DNA from: Lachnospiraceae bacterium
GTDB taxonomy: Bacteria; Bacillota; Clostridia; Lachnospirales; Lachnospiraceae
DNA length: 64,000 nucleotides
Direction of reading: 5' to 3'
Assembly: GCA_017445585.1 (NCBI GenBank)
Contig: JAFSTX010000033.1
Coordinates: forward strand, 1 to 64,000
How positions within the stretch are numbered: position 1 is the stretch's first letter; each line of letters starts with the position of its first letter. Below the pieces are notes generated by a model, which was not told where the DNA came from, ran no database searches, and saw only the letters and a list, made by a program, of their open reading frames with translations. The translations under genes and the position numbers were made by a program. This document shows positions 8,461-17,064 of this stretch, piece by piece.

Positions 8461-8934
8461 ATGAAAAAACTTATCGTTTCGGGGGTGATATTGATGTCTT
8501 TGTTCTCGTTTTTCGGATGCGGAGGAGACCCCGCGGTACTGCCTGAATGGGCAAAACCGGGCGATATGATCTTTGATTACTACGAACGCACGGTCGGCAC
8601 GCCCGAGGAGCAGCCCTACTATGAAGTGGTGCTGTATGCGTATTCGGACAACGAGGTCAGGATGGAGGTCTATACCGACGGCGGGAGTCCGGACGAGGTC
8701 ATGACCGAGAGCACTGTCCCGATACAGGTATATCTGGATGCGATGGATGCGGTGCGTGAGACCGGAATGGACAGATGGATTGGGAGAAATGATCTCTCAG
8801 GCATCACCGGACACCTGTTTGTATGCAAATTCCCGGGCGAGCATGGCATGGTGCGCGTATCTTCCGAGGCCATGCCTGAGGATGGGAAAGATGCTTTTTA
8901 TAAAGTGCTCGGAGTCCTGAATGCAGGAAAGTAA
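8461..8934 (+). CDS. Putative lipoprotein, function unknown
   Basis: The 157-residue protein has a short Lys-containing N-terminus, a hydrophobic stretch and a lipobox-like FFGC, so Cys20 would be lipidated and the mature protein held on the outer face of the membrane. The rest is acidic, with no domain I recognise (DYYERTVG...ITGHLFVCKFPGEHG). It appears to be a single gene. Confidence 0.7.
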   Translation: MKKLIVSGVILMSLFSFFGCGGDPAVLPEWAKPGDMIFDYYERTVGTPEEQPYYEVVLYAYSDNEVRMEVYTDGGSPDEVMTESTVPIQVYLDAMDAVRETGMDRWIGRNDLSGITGHLFVCKFPGEHGMVRVSSEAMPEDGKDAFYKVLGVLNAGK

Positions 8935-8974
8935 ACGATCTGCCGGGCCTGGCATCGTCAGCAGGTAAATGATC

Positions 8975-9014
8975 GGCCGCGGCCGGGCTTGGCGCCGGGC
9001 AGCGGACGTTTTTT
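8975..9014 (+). terminator. GC-rich hairpin with U-tract overlapping the pepV ribosome site
   Basis: An imperfect stem between CCGCGGCCGGGC and GCCGGGCAGCGG is followed by ACG and TTTTTT. The T-run runs straight into GGAGGA, the Shine-Dalgarno of the next gene. It may terminate the lipoprotein transcript or attenuate entry into pepV. Confidence 0.5.
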
Positions 9015-9023
9015 GGAGGAAAT

Positions 9024-10412
9024 ATGGATTTTAAGGTTATTGACAGGTGGCTGGAAGAGGCCATGCCGGAATTTGAAAAGGATCTGGCAGAACTCGTGTC
9101 GTATAATTCCGTAGAGGCTCCGGCAGAGGATGGAGCTCCCTTTGGACGGGAGGTGGCAGGCGCGCTTGAAAGCGCCGTGTCCATGGCGGAAAAGTTCGGT
9201 TTTTCCGTGCGGAATGAAGCTTATTACGGCGTCGCCGACTGGGGAGACGCCGAGGGAAGTAAAGACGGTTTTATGGCCGTGCTGGGACACCTGGACGTGG
9301 TCCCGGCTCTGCCTGAGGACTGGAGCCATGATCCCTTTGAGATGACAGCCGTGGGCGACAGGCTCTACGGCAGAGGGACCATGGATGACAAAGGACCCAT
9401 GCTGGCTGCGATCTATGCGGCTGCTTCGCTGAAGGCCGCGGGATACGAGCCGCGTGTGCCGCTGCGCTTCATCTTCGGTACGAACGAGGAGACCGGTATG
9501 GCGGGAGTGGCCAGATATGTGCAGACCGAGTCCATGCCGCTGGGCGGCTTTACGCCCGATGCGGAATGGCCGGTAGTGATAGGAGAAAAGGGCATCTGCC
9601 ATTTCACTCTCTCTGCGGAGTGGGACGAGGGAGAGGGCGGATCGCTGCGCCTTGTCAGTGCGGACTCCGGTACTGCGGCAAATATCGTCCCCGCCAAGGC
9701 AAAAGCGGTGTTTGAGATCGGCGAGGGCGCCGAGCTAAGCTTCCCTGCCGAAGACGGGATAGAGACAGTGCTGGACGGTGAGCAGATCGTGATCAGCGCT
9801 TCGGGAGTGGCCGCGCACGGCTCCACCCCCGAGCAGGGTGACAATGCTCTGACAAAGCTCCTCAGATATCTGGCGCGCCTGGATTTTGCCCCTGCCGGCG
9901 CGAAGGCGTTTCTGTCAAAGCTCTGTGCGCTGACGCAGGATGATAAAAACGGCGCGGATATGGGCCTGGCGGGCAGCGATGAGTATTCCGTCACCACAGT
10001 AAGCCCGAACGTGCTGCATGTAAGCGGCAGCTGCGGAAGCCTGCTCTGCGACATGCGCTTCCGCATCACCGACGAACCCGAGAAGTACGAAAAGCTCCTC
10101 GCCGGGCTTGCGGAAAAGGAAGGCTTTACACTGGATGCCGGCCACGTAACCAGACCCCTCTTTGTCAGGGAAGATTCGGACCTGGTGCAGGGTCTGCTCT
10201 CTGCCTACCGCGAGGTGACAGGAGATATGCACGAGCCGCTGATCATCGGCGGGGGCACCTATGCGAAGGTCATCCCTGGCATGGTGGCCTTTGGCTGCGA
10301 GCCCATCGACGAGCCTTCGAGGGCGCACCAGGCGGACGAGTACGCAGAACGCGGCGAGCTCCTTCGCGCGGCAAAGGTCTATGCAAGGGCGATATACAAT
10401 ATCACGAAATAG
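9024..10412 (+). CDS. pepV: Sapep/PepV-type M20 metallodipeptidase
   Basis: Cytosolic dipeptidase of the M20 family, 462 residues. The metal motifs are GHLDVVP, GRGTMDDKGP and NEETGM; the late GGGTYAKVIPGMVAFG is typical of PepV. It splits dipeptides in the last step of peptide use. GGAGGAAAT precedes the ATG. Nineteen bases separate it from the downstream hydrolase gene. Confidence 0.92.
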   Translation: MDFKVIDRWLEEAMPEFEKDLAELVSYNSVEAPAEDGAPFGREVAGALESAVSMAEKFGFSVRNEAYYGVADWGDAEGSKDGFMAVLGHLDVVPALPEDWSHDPFEMTAVGDRLYGRGTMDDKGPMLAAIYAAASLKAAGYEPRVPLRFIFGTNEETGMAGVARYVQTESMPLGGFTPDAEWPVVIGEKGICHFTLSAEWDEGEGGSLRLVSADSGTAANIVPAKAKAVFEIGEGAELSFPAEDGIETVLDGEQIVISASGVAAHGSTPEQGDNALTKLLRYLARLDFAPAGAKAFLSKLCALTQDDKNGADMGLAGSDEYSVTTVSPNVLHVSGSCGSLLCDMRFRITDEPEKYEKLLAGLAEKEGFTLDAGHVTRPLFVREDSDLVQGLLSAYREVTGDMHEPLIIGGGTYAKVIPGMVAFGCEPIDEPSRAHQADEYAERGELLRAAKVYARAIYNITK

Positions 10413-10431
10413 ATATAATCAGGAGGATGAT

Positions 10432-11076
10432 ATGAGCGATTTACTCGACAGAATCACGGTCAATACCCAGAGCAGCATCAGGATCGAGTCGGGACGGATC
10501 TGGCGCTTTGATCCCTACGTCATCGAGGGAGAGCCTCACGACGCGGATTTTGTGCTGATCACGCATGCACATTTTGATCATTTTTCGCCGGATGATCTGA
10601 GGAAGGTTCTGAAGGAAGATACCACGGTCGTCATGCCGGAGAGTGTAATCGGCAAGGCCGGCGAGGCAGGCTTTGATACGGCCGGCTTTATCGGGGTCAA
10701 ACCCGGCGATAAGCTCGAGCTGGGCGGAGCGCAGGTAGAGGTGCTGTATTCGTATAATACGAACAAGCCCAATCATCTTAAGGAATTCGGATGGGTCGGA
10801 TATATGCTGACGCTGGAGGGCAGGCGCATCTATATCGCCGGCGATACCGACGTGATACCCGAGCAGGATAGCTTAAAGTGCGATATCATGATGATCCCCG
10901 TGGGCGGCACTTACACCATGGATGAGAGGGAGGCCGCACAGCTCGTGAACCGCCTTATGCCGCCGGTGGTCATCCCGATCCATTACGGGACCGTCATCAA
11001 CGATCCTCAGACCGGAGAGCGTTTTGCGGCTCTTGTAGACCCGGCAGTTAAGGTCGAATTCAGACTTTTCAGGTGA
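10432..11076 (+). CDS. Metallo-beta-lactamase-fold metal-dependent hydrolase (UlaG/UPF0173-like)
   Basis: Protein of 214 residues with the MBL-fold metal motif THAHFDHFSPDDL, the AGDTDVIPEQ motif and a late IPIHYGT. It resembles small RNase Z/UlaG-like hydrolases whose substrates are mostly unknown. AGGAGGA 5 nt upstream supports the ATG at 10432, and the reading frame could run on upstream only inside pepV. It is likely co-transcribed with pepV. Confidence 0.85.
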   Translation: MSDLLDRITVNTQSSIRIESGRIWRFDPYVIEGEPHDADFVLITHAHFDHFSPDDLRKVLKEDTTVVMPESVIGKAGEAGFDTAGFIGVKPGDKLELGGAQVEVLYSYNTNKPNHLKEFGWVGYMLTLEGRRIYIAGDTDVIPEQDSLKCDIMMIPVGGTYTMDEREAAQLVNRLMPPVVIPIHYGTVINDPQTGERFAALVDPAVKVEFRLFR

Positions 11077-11128
11077 TGCAGGCCGCGCTTTCCCGCGAAG
11101 AACAAATGATTTTTTTCAGGAGAGAAAT

Positions 11129-12085
11129 ATGAGCAGACCGAAGATTCTGGTGGTAGGCAGTTTTATGATGGATCTGATCGCATCGACGAGGCGCGCTCCT
11201 GCTGAGGGCGAGACGGTCATCGGTCTCGGATTCCGTACGGCGCCCGGCGGCAAAGGCGCAAATCAGGCCATGCAGTGCGCCAGGCTCGGCGCGGACGTGA
11301 CCATGGTAGGAAGAGTCGGCGGAGACGCCTTTGGAAGGGCGATTCTCGAGACGGCCGCATCGGGCGGTATAGATATTTCACATGTTACCGTGGATGAAAA
11401 TGAATCATCCGGAGTGGCACATATCACTCTGGAAGTGAGCGAAAATGACGCGAGGAACCGTATCACGGTCTGCCCCGGTGCGAATTTTACCATGAAGAGT
11501 GAGCATATCGCCTGGCTGCAGGAGAGGATCGGCGATTACGATATAGTGATGATGCAGCTGGAGCTTCCGATGGAGATCATAGAGACCGTAGCTCAGTGGG
11601 CGAATGAGGCCGGAGTGCCCGTGATGCTCAATCCCGCGCCCGCGGCGCCTCTCTCGGACGCGCTGCTCTCGCACGTCACCTATCTCTCTCCGAATGAACA
11701 CGAGGCGGCGCTGCTCTCAGGACATCCCATCTCTGTCGAAAACGGGATAAACTACGATGACGTGCGTGCCGCTGCGGACTGGTTCGCCGCAAAGGGCGTC
11801 AGAAAACTCATCATCACGATGGGCGGAAACGGCTCCGTATTTGCTGCAGGAGGAGAGACCGCTCATGTGGACTGCGTGCATATGGACAAAGTAGCCGATA
11901 CCACCGCGGCGGGAGATTCATTCGTGGCAGCATTCTGTTTCGGAGTAAGCTCCGGTATGCCCGAGAAAGAAGCGCTGCGCTTTGCTTCGTACACAGCGGC
12001 CATTACGGTATCACGCATGGGGGCTATTCCTTCTCTGCCCACCATGGACGAAGTCCGCGCTCTGATGCGCGAGAGGGAAGGGTAA
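11129..12085 (+). CDS. rbsK: PfkB-family carbohydrate kinase, probably ribokinase
   Basis: Cytosolic sugar kinase of 318 residues. The N-terminal PfkB signature GGKGANQAMQCARLGA and the C-terminal DTTAAGDSFVAAF, with the catalytic Asp in AAGDSF, are both intact. Ribokinase phosphorylates D-ribose at O5 and feeds the pentose phosphate pool; transketolase is encoded 6 kb downstream. No ribose transporter or RbsD is next to it, so a nucleoside-derived sugar is also possible. CAGGAGAG precedes the ATG. Confidence 0.85.
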   Translation: MSRPKILVVGSFMMDLIASTRRAPAEGETVIGLGFRTAPGGKGANQAMQCARLGADVTMVGRVGGDAFGRAILETAASGGIDISHVTVDENESSGVAHITLEVSENDARNRITVCPGANFTMKSEHIAWLQERIGDYDIVMMQLELPMEIIETVAQWANEAGVPVMLNPAPAAPLSDALLSHVTYLSPNEHEAALLSGHPISVENGINYDDVRAAADWFAAKGVRKLIITMGGNGSVFAAGGETAHVDCVHMDKVADTTAAGDSFVAAFCFGVSSGMPEKEALRFASYTAAITVSRMGAIPSLPTMDEVRALMREREG

Positions 12086-12136
12086 GCACCGCGCGTAGGA
12101 TATTCTCATGAAAGCGCCCAGACAGAAAGGGCTGCA

Positions 12137-12167
12137 AAGCCGGAAGAGTAAATAAGCGGCTTGATTT
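12137..12167 (+). terminator. Weak terminator-like hairpin after rbsK
   Basis: AAGCCG and CGGCTT flank a 14-nt loop and are followed by GATTTTT. Confidence 0.4.
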
Positions 12168-12189
12168 TTCAGGTCTCTTATGCTATCTT
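12161..12189 (+). promoter_or_regulatory. Candidate promoter of the glycine-cleavage transcript
   Basis: TTGATT (12161-12166) and TATCTT (12184-12189) are 17 bp apart and end about 30 bp before the riboswitch. Confidence 0.4.
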
Positions 12190-12218
12190 TTTACCATAAT
12201 TTTACAGCGGATGACGGA

Positions 12219-12380
12219 TCCGGAAGAGACCTGTCCGGCGCGGGCCGCGGCAGGAGCCGAAGGGGCATGATGCAAAAACTCTCAGGCAAAAGGACCGGAC
12301 CCGGACGCAACCTGGAAAGCAGATATGCACCGACGAAGTAAGGCGCCGAAAGCGCCGAATCTTTCAGGTCAATGACAGGG
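12219..12380 (+). promoter_or_regulatory. Tandem glycine riboswitch upstream of gcvT
   Basis: The first aptamer shows GGAAGAGACC, GCCGAAGGGGCA and CTCTCAGGCAAAAGGAC. The second shows CTGGAAAGC, CACCGACGAAGTAAGGC and CTTTCAGGTCAATGACAGG. These are the conserved blocks of the two-aptamer glycine riboswitch, which binds glycine and usually turns gcv genes on. The genes right after it are the complete gcv set, which agrees. Confidence 0.93.
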
Positions 12381-12430
12381 CACGGACGGAGGATGCAGTA
12401 TCCCCGTCCGCGCTCTGTATTATTATTCCG
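12375..12430 (+). terminator. Expression-platform hairpin of the glycine riboswitch
   Basis: ACAGGGCACGGACGG pairs with CCGTCCGCGCTCTGT (14 of 15 positions including one G-U) and is followed by ATTATTATT. Its 5' arm reuses the last bases of aptamer 2 (GACAGG), so glycine binding would prevent the hairpin and allow read-through to gcvT. Confidence 0.7.
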
Positions 12431-12463
12431 GACATTGCGGCCGGATTATAAAAGGAGGTTTTT

Positions 12464-13561
12464 ATGGAGATGATCAGGACTCCTCTCTATGAGGAACATC
12501 TGAAATGCGGAGGCAGGATGGTCGAGTTCGGCGGATACTGTCTGCCGGTGCAGTACACCGCGGGGGTGATAAAGGAGCACATGGCCGTGCGCACTGCCTG
12601 CGGTCTCTTTGACGTATCGCATATGGGAGAGATCACTTTCCGCGGACCGGATGCGCTCAGGAATCTGAATCATCTGCTTACAAACGACTATACCGTGATG
12701 GCGGACGGCCAGGCGAGATACAGCCCGATGTGCTACGATGACGGCGGCACGGTCGACGACCTGATCGTATATAAGAGGGCTGATAACGACTACTTTGTCG
12801 TGGTCAACGCCTCGAACAAGGACAAGGATTACGCCTGGATGAAAGAACACGTCTTCGGCGACGTAACCGTAGAGGATGTTTCTGCACAGTACGGACAGAT
12901 CGCGCTTCAGGGGCCTAAGGCCGAGGAGATCCTCCGCAAGCTCGCTTCCGATGACGATATCCCGGCAGGATACTACACTGCACTCTTTGACCGCAAGGTC
13001 GCCGGAGTGCGCTGCATAGTATCCAGGACCGGTTATACCGGAGAGGACGGCTTCGAGCTCTATATGCCCGCGGCGGACGCGCCGGTACTGTGGAGAGCGC
13101 TGCTTCAGGCGGGCGAGCCCGAGGGACTGATCCCCTGCGGACTCGGATGCAGAGACACGCTCCGCCTCGAAGCCGCCATGCCGCTCTACGGCCATGAGCT
13201 CTCTGCCGAAATCACACCTAAGGAGGCCGGGCTCGGTTTCTTCGTCAAGATGGATAAGGACGAATTCATCGGCAAGGAAGCTCTCGCAGCCAAAGGCGTT
13301 CCGACCCGCAAGCGCGTCGGCCTTAAGGTCACCGGCAGGGGCATCGCCAGAGAGCATCAGGAAGTCATGGCCGAGGGCAGGCAGGTCGGCATGACTACGT
13401 CCGGAACCCACTGCCCGTTCATAGGAGCACCCGTCGCCATGGCAATGATCGAGACCGAGCTGGCCGTACCCGGACAGAAAGTAGAGGTCATGGTCAGAGG
13501 CAAGGCCGTGGAGGCGGAGGTCGTGAAACTCCCCTTCTACAAGAGAGAAAAGAAAGCCTGA
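12464..13561 (+). CDS. gcvT: Glycine cleavage system T protein (aminomethyltransferase)
   Basis: Tetrahydrofolate-dependent aminomethyltransferase of 365 residues. It takes the aminomethyl group from lipoyl-GcvH, releases ammonia and makes 5,10-methylene-THF. Family motifs include FDVSHMGEI, RTGYTGEDGFELY and GLGCRDTLRLEA. AAAGGAGG lies 9 nt upstream. First gene of the gcv operon, directly under the riboswitch; 120 bp separate it from gcvH. Confidence 0.96.
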   Translation: MEMIRTPLYEEHLKCGGRMVEFGGYCLPVQYTAGVIKEHMAVRTACGLFDVSHMGEITFRGPDALRNLNHLLTNDYTVMADGQARYSPMCYDDGGTVDDLIVYKRADNDYFVVVNASNKDKDYAWMKEHVFGDVTVEDVSAQYGQIALQGPKAEEILRKLASDDDIPAGYYTALFDRKVAGVRCIVSRTGYTGEDGFELYMPAADAPVLWRALLQAGEPEGLIPCGLGCRDTLRLEAAMPLYGHELSAEITPKEAGLGFFVKMDKDEFIGKEALAAKGVPTRKRVGLKVTGRGIAREHQEVMAEGRQVGMTTSGTHCPFIGAPVAMAMIETELAVPGQKVEVMVRGKAVEAEVVKLPFYKREKKA

Positions 13562-13681
13562 GAAATATTTTTCCGAAGGCCTGACAAAGAAAGCTTTGGA
13601 AGCGGAGAAAAAACGATAAAGTTTTGCGTTGGCAATAATCCGGTCAGAATAATAATCATACAGTAAACAGGAGGCACGAAA

Positions 13682-14062
13682 ATGAATTTCCCCAAGGATC
13701 TTAAGTACACCGGCACCCATGAATGGGTAAAGTTCGAAGATGAAAAGACAGCTTATGTCGGCATCACCGACTACGCGCAGGACGCCCTCGGCGATCTGGT
13801 ATTCGTGAATCTGCCCGGGGAGGGCGATGAGGTCGCTTCCGGCGAGGCATTCGCGGATGTCGAGTCTGTCAAGGCCGTATCAGACGTCAATTCGCCTGTC
13901 ACCGGCACTGTGGCAGAGGTGAACGAAGAGCTGGCCGATGAGCCCCAGAAGATGAACGAGGCTCCTTATGAGGCATGGTTCGTAAAAGTCGAGAATATCA
14001 GCGGATGCGCTGACCTCATGGATGCCGACGCTTACGAAGAGTACATTAAGACCTGCGACTGA
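13682..14062 (+). CDS. gcvH: Glycine cleavage system H protein
   Basis: Lipoyl carrier of 126 residues that shuttles the aminomethyl group between the P and T proteins. The lipoylated lysine is K64 in [11 protein letters not shown]. The N-terminal YTGTHEWVK is characteristic. A good ribosome site (CAGGAGG) precedes the ATG. A lipoylation enzyme and the L protein (dihydrolipoyl dehydrogenase) are not in the window and must be encoded elsewhere. Confidence 0.96.
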   Translation: MNFPKDLKYTGTHEWVKFEDEKTAYVGITDYAQDALGDLVFVNLPGEGDEVASGEAFADVESVKAVSDVNSPVTGTVAEVNEELADEPQKMNEAPYEAWFVKVENISGCADLMDADAYEEYIKTCD

Positions 14063-14078
14063 TCACGGGAGAAGACAT

Positions 14079-15398
14079 ATGAGCGGTTACATACCTAATA
14101 CGTCTGCCGAGCAGCAGGAGATGCTGCGGGAATCAGGTTTTTCGGGCTTTGACGATCTCTACAGGGACGTCCCTGAGAGCGTGCGCCTCAAAAAGCCTCT
14201 GAATCTCCCGGGAGCCTCTTCCGAGCTCGAGGTCAGAAGAGAACTGGAGCGCCTCGCTGCGGAGAACACTGTCTACAGGCATGTGTTCCGCGGAGCCGGC
14301 GCATACCGTCACTACATCCCCGCGATCGTGGACGAGGTGACCGGCAAGGAGGAATTCCGGACCGCATATACGCCTTACCAGGCTGAGATCAGCCAGGGCG
14401 TGCTGCAGTCCATCTTTGAATATCAGACGGATATCTGCGAGCTGACCGGACTTGACGCCGCGAACGCCAGCGTGTACGACGGGGCGACCGCTGCTGCGGA
14501 GGCCTGCGAGATGTGCAGAGACCGCAAGCGCAGCCGCGTCCTCGTGAGCGCGTGCGTGGATCCAAAGATCGTCTCGGTGGTGCGCACCTACAGCTTCGGC
14601 AGGGACGCGGAGGTCACTCTCGTGCCCGAGAAGGACGGAGTCACGGATATGGAGGCGCTCGCCTCGCTGCTCGGAGACGATGTGGCCTGTCTGCTGATCC
14701 AGCATCCGAATTACTACGGCGATCTCGAAGATATGAGAGCTGCTGCCGACCTCGTTCACGGGGCGGGAGCAAAGCTTATAGCCAGTGTGAATCCCACGTC
14801 TCTGGCAGTCCTGCCTGCGCCCGGTGAGTATGGCGCCGACGTGGCTGTGGGCGACGGGCAGCCGCTGGGGCTTCCTCTCTCGTGGGGCGGCCCTTATGTC
14901 GGTTTTATGGCTGCCACTGAGAAAATGATGAGAAAGCTCCCCGGACGTATCGTCGGTCAGACGACTGACTGTGACGGAAAGCGAGCCTTTGTGCTGACCC
15001 TGCAGGCCAGGGAACAGCACATACGCAGAGAAAAGGCCTCCTCGAACATCTGCTCGAACGAAGCGCTCTGCGCCATGAGAGTCGCGGTATATCTGGCGGC
15101 AATGGGACCGGAAGGTCTGAGGCAGGCCGCAGTCCAGAGTTCGTCTAAGGCGCATTATCTCTGTGAAAAACTGGAGGAGGCTGGCTTTGTCAGAGCATAT
15201 AAGGGATGCGAATTCTTCCATGAGTTTGTGACCGACAGCCCCCGCAGCAGCGAGCTTCTGGCTGCGCTTAAGGCCGAAGGGATCCTTGGCGGTCTGCCGC
15301 TGGATGATCACAGGATCCTCTGGTGCGCTACCGAGATGAATACCCGCGAAGAGATCGACATGGTAGCAGCCATAGCAAAGGAGGTGTCCCGCTCATGA
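14079..15398 (+). CDS. gcvPA: Glycine dehydrogenase (decarboxylating) subunit 1
   Basis: N-terminal half of the split P protein, 439 residues. With GcvPB it decarboxylates glycine using PLP and loads the aminomethyl group on GcvH. The start motif YIPNT and FRGAGAYRHYIPAIV are typical of GcvPA. The ATG at 14079 follows GGGAGAAG and lies 16 bp after gcvH; an upstream in-frame ATG inside gcvH is unlikely. Its stop overlaps the start of gcvPB (ATGA), which implies translational coupling of the two subunits. Confidence 0.95.
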   Translation: MSGYIPNTSAEQQEMLRESGFSGFDDLYRDVPESVRLKKPLNLPGASSELEVRRELERLAAENTVYRHVFRGAGAYRHYIPAIVDEVTGKEEFRTAYTPYQAEISQGVLQSIFEYQTDICELTGLDAANASVYDGATAAAEACEMCRDRKRSRVLVSACVDPKIVSVVRTYSFGRDAEVTLVPEKDGVTDMEALASLLGDDVACLLIQHPNYYGDLEDMRAAADLVHGAGAKLIASVNPTSLAVLPAPGEYGADVAVGDGQPLGLPLSWGGPYVGFMAATEKMMRKLPGRIVGQTTDCDGKRAFVLTLQAREQHIRREKASSNICSNEALCAMRVAVYLAAMGPEGLRQAAVQSSSKAHYLCEKLEEAGFVRAYKGCEFFHEFVTDSPRSSELLAALKAEGILGGLPLDDHRILWCATEMNTREEIDMVAAIAKEVSRS

Positions 15399-16786
15399 AA
15401 CTTATATTTGAGAGAAGCAGAGAGGGCAGAGGCACCGCATACCTGCCGGCATGCGACGTCCCCGAGAGACTTCCCGCAGGAGAGCTGCGCAAGGCTCCTC
15501 TGCGTCTGGCACAGGTCCCGGAGACCGAGGTCGACCGCCACTACAGCGAGCTGGCACAGCAGACCCACGGAGTGAACAAAGGCTTTTACCCGCTCGGATC
15601 CTGTACGATGAAATACAACCCGGCTGTCAATGAATACGCGGCTTCGCTTCCGGGATTTACGGATATCCATCCGCTGCAGGACGCTGACAGCGTAAAGGGA
15701 GCGGAGGAACTGTGTTCACGTCTTGAAAGGTATCTCGCCGAGATCACAGGCATGGACGCGGTCACTCTCCAGCCCGCGGCGGGAGCTCACGGCGAGTTCA
15801 CCGGACTGCTCCTGATCAAGGCCTATCACAGAGCCTGCGGCAATACCGCCCGCAAAAAGATCATAGTTCCCGATTCGGCCCACGGCACGAATCCCGCCAG
15901 CGCGTCCATGGCCGGCTTTGATGTGGTCAGCATCGCCTCGGATGCGCACGGCTGCGTGGATCTGGATGCTCTGCGCGCAGCTGTCGGAGAGGATACCGCC
16001 GGACTTATGCTGACCAATCCGAATACAGTCGGACTCTTTGATCCGAATATCCTTGAGATCACCAGGATCGTCCACGAAGCCGGCGGCCTGTGCTACTATG
16101 ACGGCGCGAATCTGAACGCGGTCATGGGTATAGCCAGACCCGGCGATATGGGTTTTGACGTAGTCCATGTGAATCTGCACAAGACTTTCTCGACGCCTCA
16201 CGGCGGCGGAGGTCCGGGCAGCGGCCCCGTGGGCTGCAGACAGTTCCTCGCGCGCTTCCTGCCTCATACTGGCGGCGCAGAGAGCATAGGCGACGTACGC
16301 TCCTTTGGAGGAAACTTCCTTGTAGCGGTGAAAGCCTTTGCTTACATTCTGAGCATCGGAGCCGAAGGGGTCCCGCTTGCGGCGTCAAACGCCGTGCTCA
16401 ATGCAAACTACATGCGCGTGAAGCTCGCTGATGTCTATCCGATGGCTTATGACACCGTCTGCATGCATGAATTCGTCATGAGCCTCGAGAAACTTCATCA
16501 CGAGACCGGCGTGTCCGCGCTCGACGTAGCCAAGGCCATGCTCGATCACGGTATCCATCCGCCGACGATGTACTTCCCGCTGATTGTCCACGAGGCGCTG
16601 ATGGTGGAGCCTACCGAGACCGAGACCAAAGAGACTCTGGATGACGCCATCGCGATCCTGCGCGGCATCAGAGATGCGGCGCAGGCCGATCCCGCTTCGA
16701 TGCACGAGATGCCTCTTCACACTCCCGTCAGACGTCTGGACGAGGTCGGTGCGGCGAGAAATCCCGTGATAAAGTACGCTTTTTGA
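15395..16786 (+). CDS. gcvPB: Glycine dehydrogenase (decarboxylating) subunit 2
   Basis: C-terminal, PLP-binding half of the P protein, 463 residues. The PLP lysine lies in NLHKTFSTPHGGGGPG. LGSCTMKYNP and PAAGAHGEFTG are further family blocks. AAGGAGG at 15379-15385 precedes the ATG at 15395, which overlaps the gcvPA stop by 4 bp. It is the last gene of the glycine-cleavage operon and is followed by a terminator about 100 bp on. Confidence 0.96.
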   Translation: MKLIFERSREGRGTAYLPACDVPERLPAGELRKAPLRLAQVPETEVDRHYSELAQQTHGVNKGFYPLGSCTMKYNPAVNEYAASLPGFTDIHPLQDADSVKGAEELCSRLERYLAEITGMDAVTLQPAAGAHGEFTGLLLIKAYHRACGNTARKKIIVPDSAHGTNPASASMAGFDVVSIASDAHGCVDLDALRAAVGEDTAGLMLTNPNTVGLFDPNILEITRIVHEAGGLCYYDGANLNAVMGIARPGDMGFDVVHVNLHKTFSTPHGGGGPGSGPVGCRQFLARFLPHTGGAESIGDVRSFGGNFLVAVKAFAYILSIGAEGVPLAASNAVLNANYMRVKLADVYPMAYDTVCMHEFVMSLEKLHHETGVSALDVAKAMLDHGIHPPTMYFPLIVHEALMVEPTETETKETLDDAIAILRGIRDAAQADPASMHEMPLHTPVRRLDEVGAARNPVIKYAF

Positions 16787-16888
16787 TCAGAGAGCGGAGT
16801 GTCCCGTATCTGAGCGGGCACAGCCCGATACCCCATGTCCGCGTGTGATTGGACGGTTCTTCACCTTTATCCTGCACTCGCATATCCG

Positions 16889-16921
16889 CGATCCCGTGCT
16901 TTGACACGGGATCGTTTTTTC
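16889..16921 (+). terminator. Intrinsic terminator of the gcv operon
   Basis: CGATCCCGTG pairs with CACGGGATCG around a short loop, followed by six or more T. No gene is visible in the rest of 16787-17064. Confidence 0.92.
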
Positions 16922-17004
16922 TGTGTCGATAGGGCGCCGTGTAATCCGTGAAACTGCACCGGGCTGCTTTCGGCGCGTTCGTATGCCTGCACCGGATTTT
17001 TTTC

Positions 17005-17033
17005 TTTATTACTGCGGAAAAATATAGTATAAT
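17005..17033 (+). promoter_or_regulatory. Candidate promoter of the STAS-kinase gene
   Basis: A consensus TATAAT at 17028-17033 sits about 30 bp before the start codon. The -35 at 17 bp spacing (TTTATT, 17005-17010) is poor. Confidence 0.45.
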
Positions 17034-17064
17034 ATCAACAAATATTGGCTAAACGGAGGTTATT

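Noticed and set aside
12446-13720. Long reading frame on the strand opposite gcvT
   Set aside because: It mirrors the high-GC codon pattern of gcvT, has no ribosome site or family match, and gcvT is certain.
14133-15311. Long reading frame opposite gcvPA
   Set aside because: Antisense shadow of a well-supported gene.
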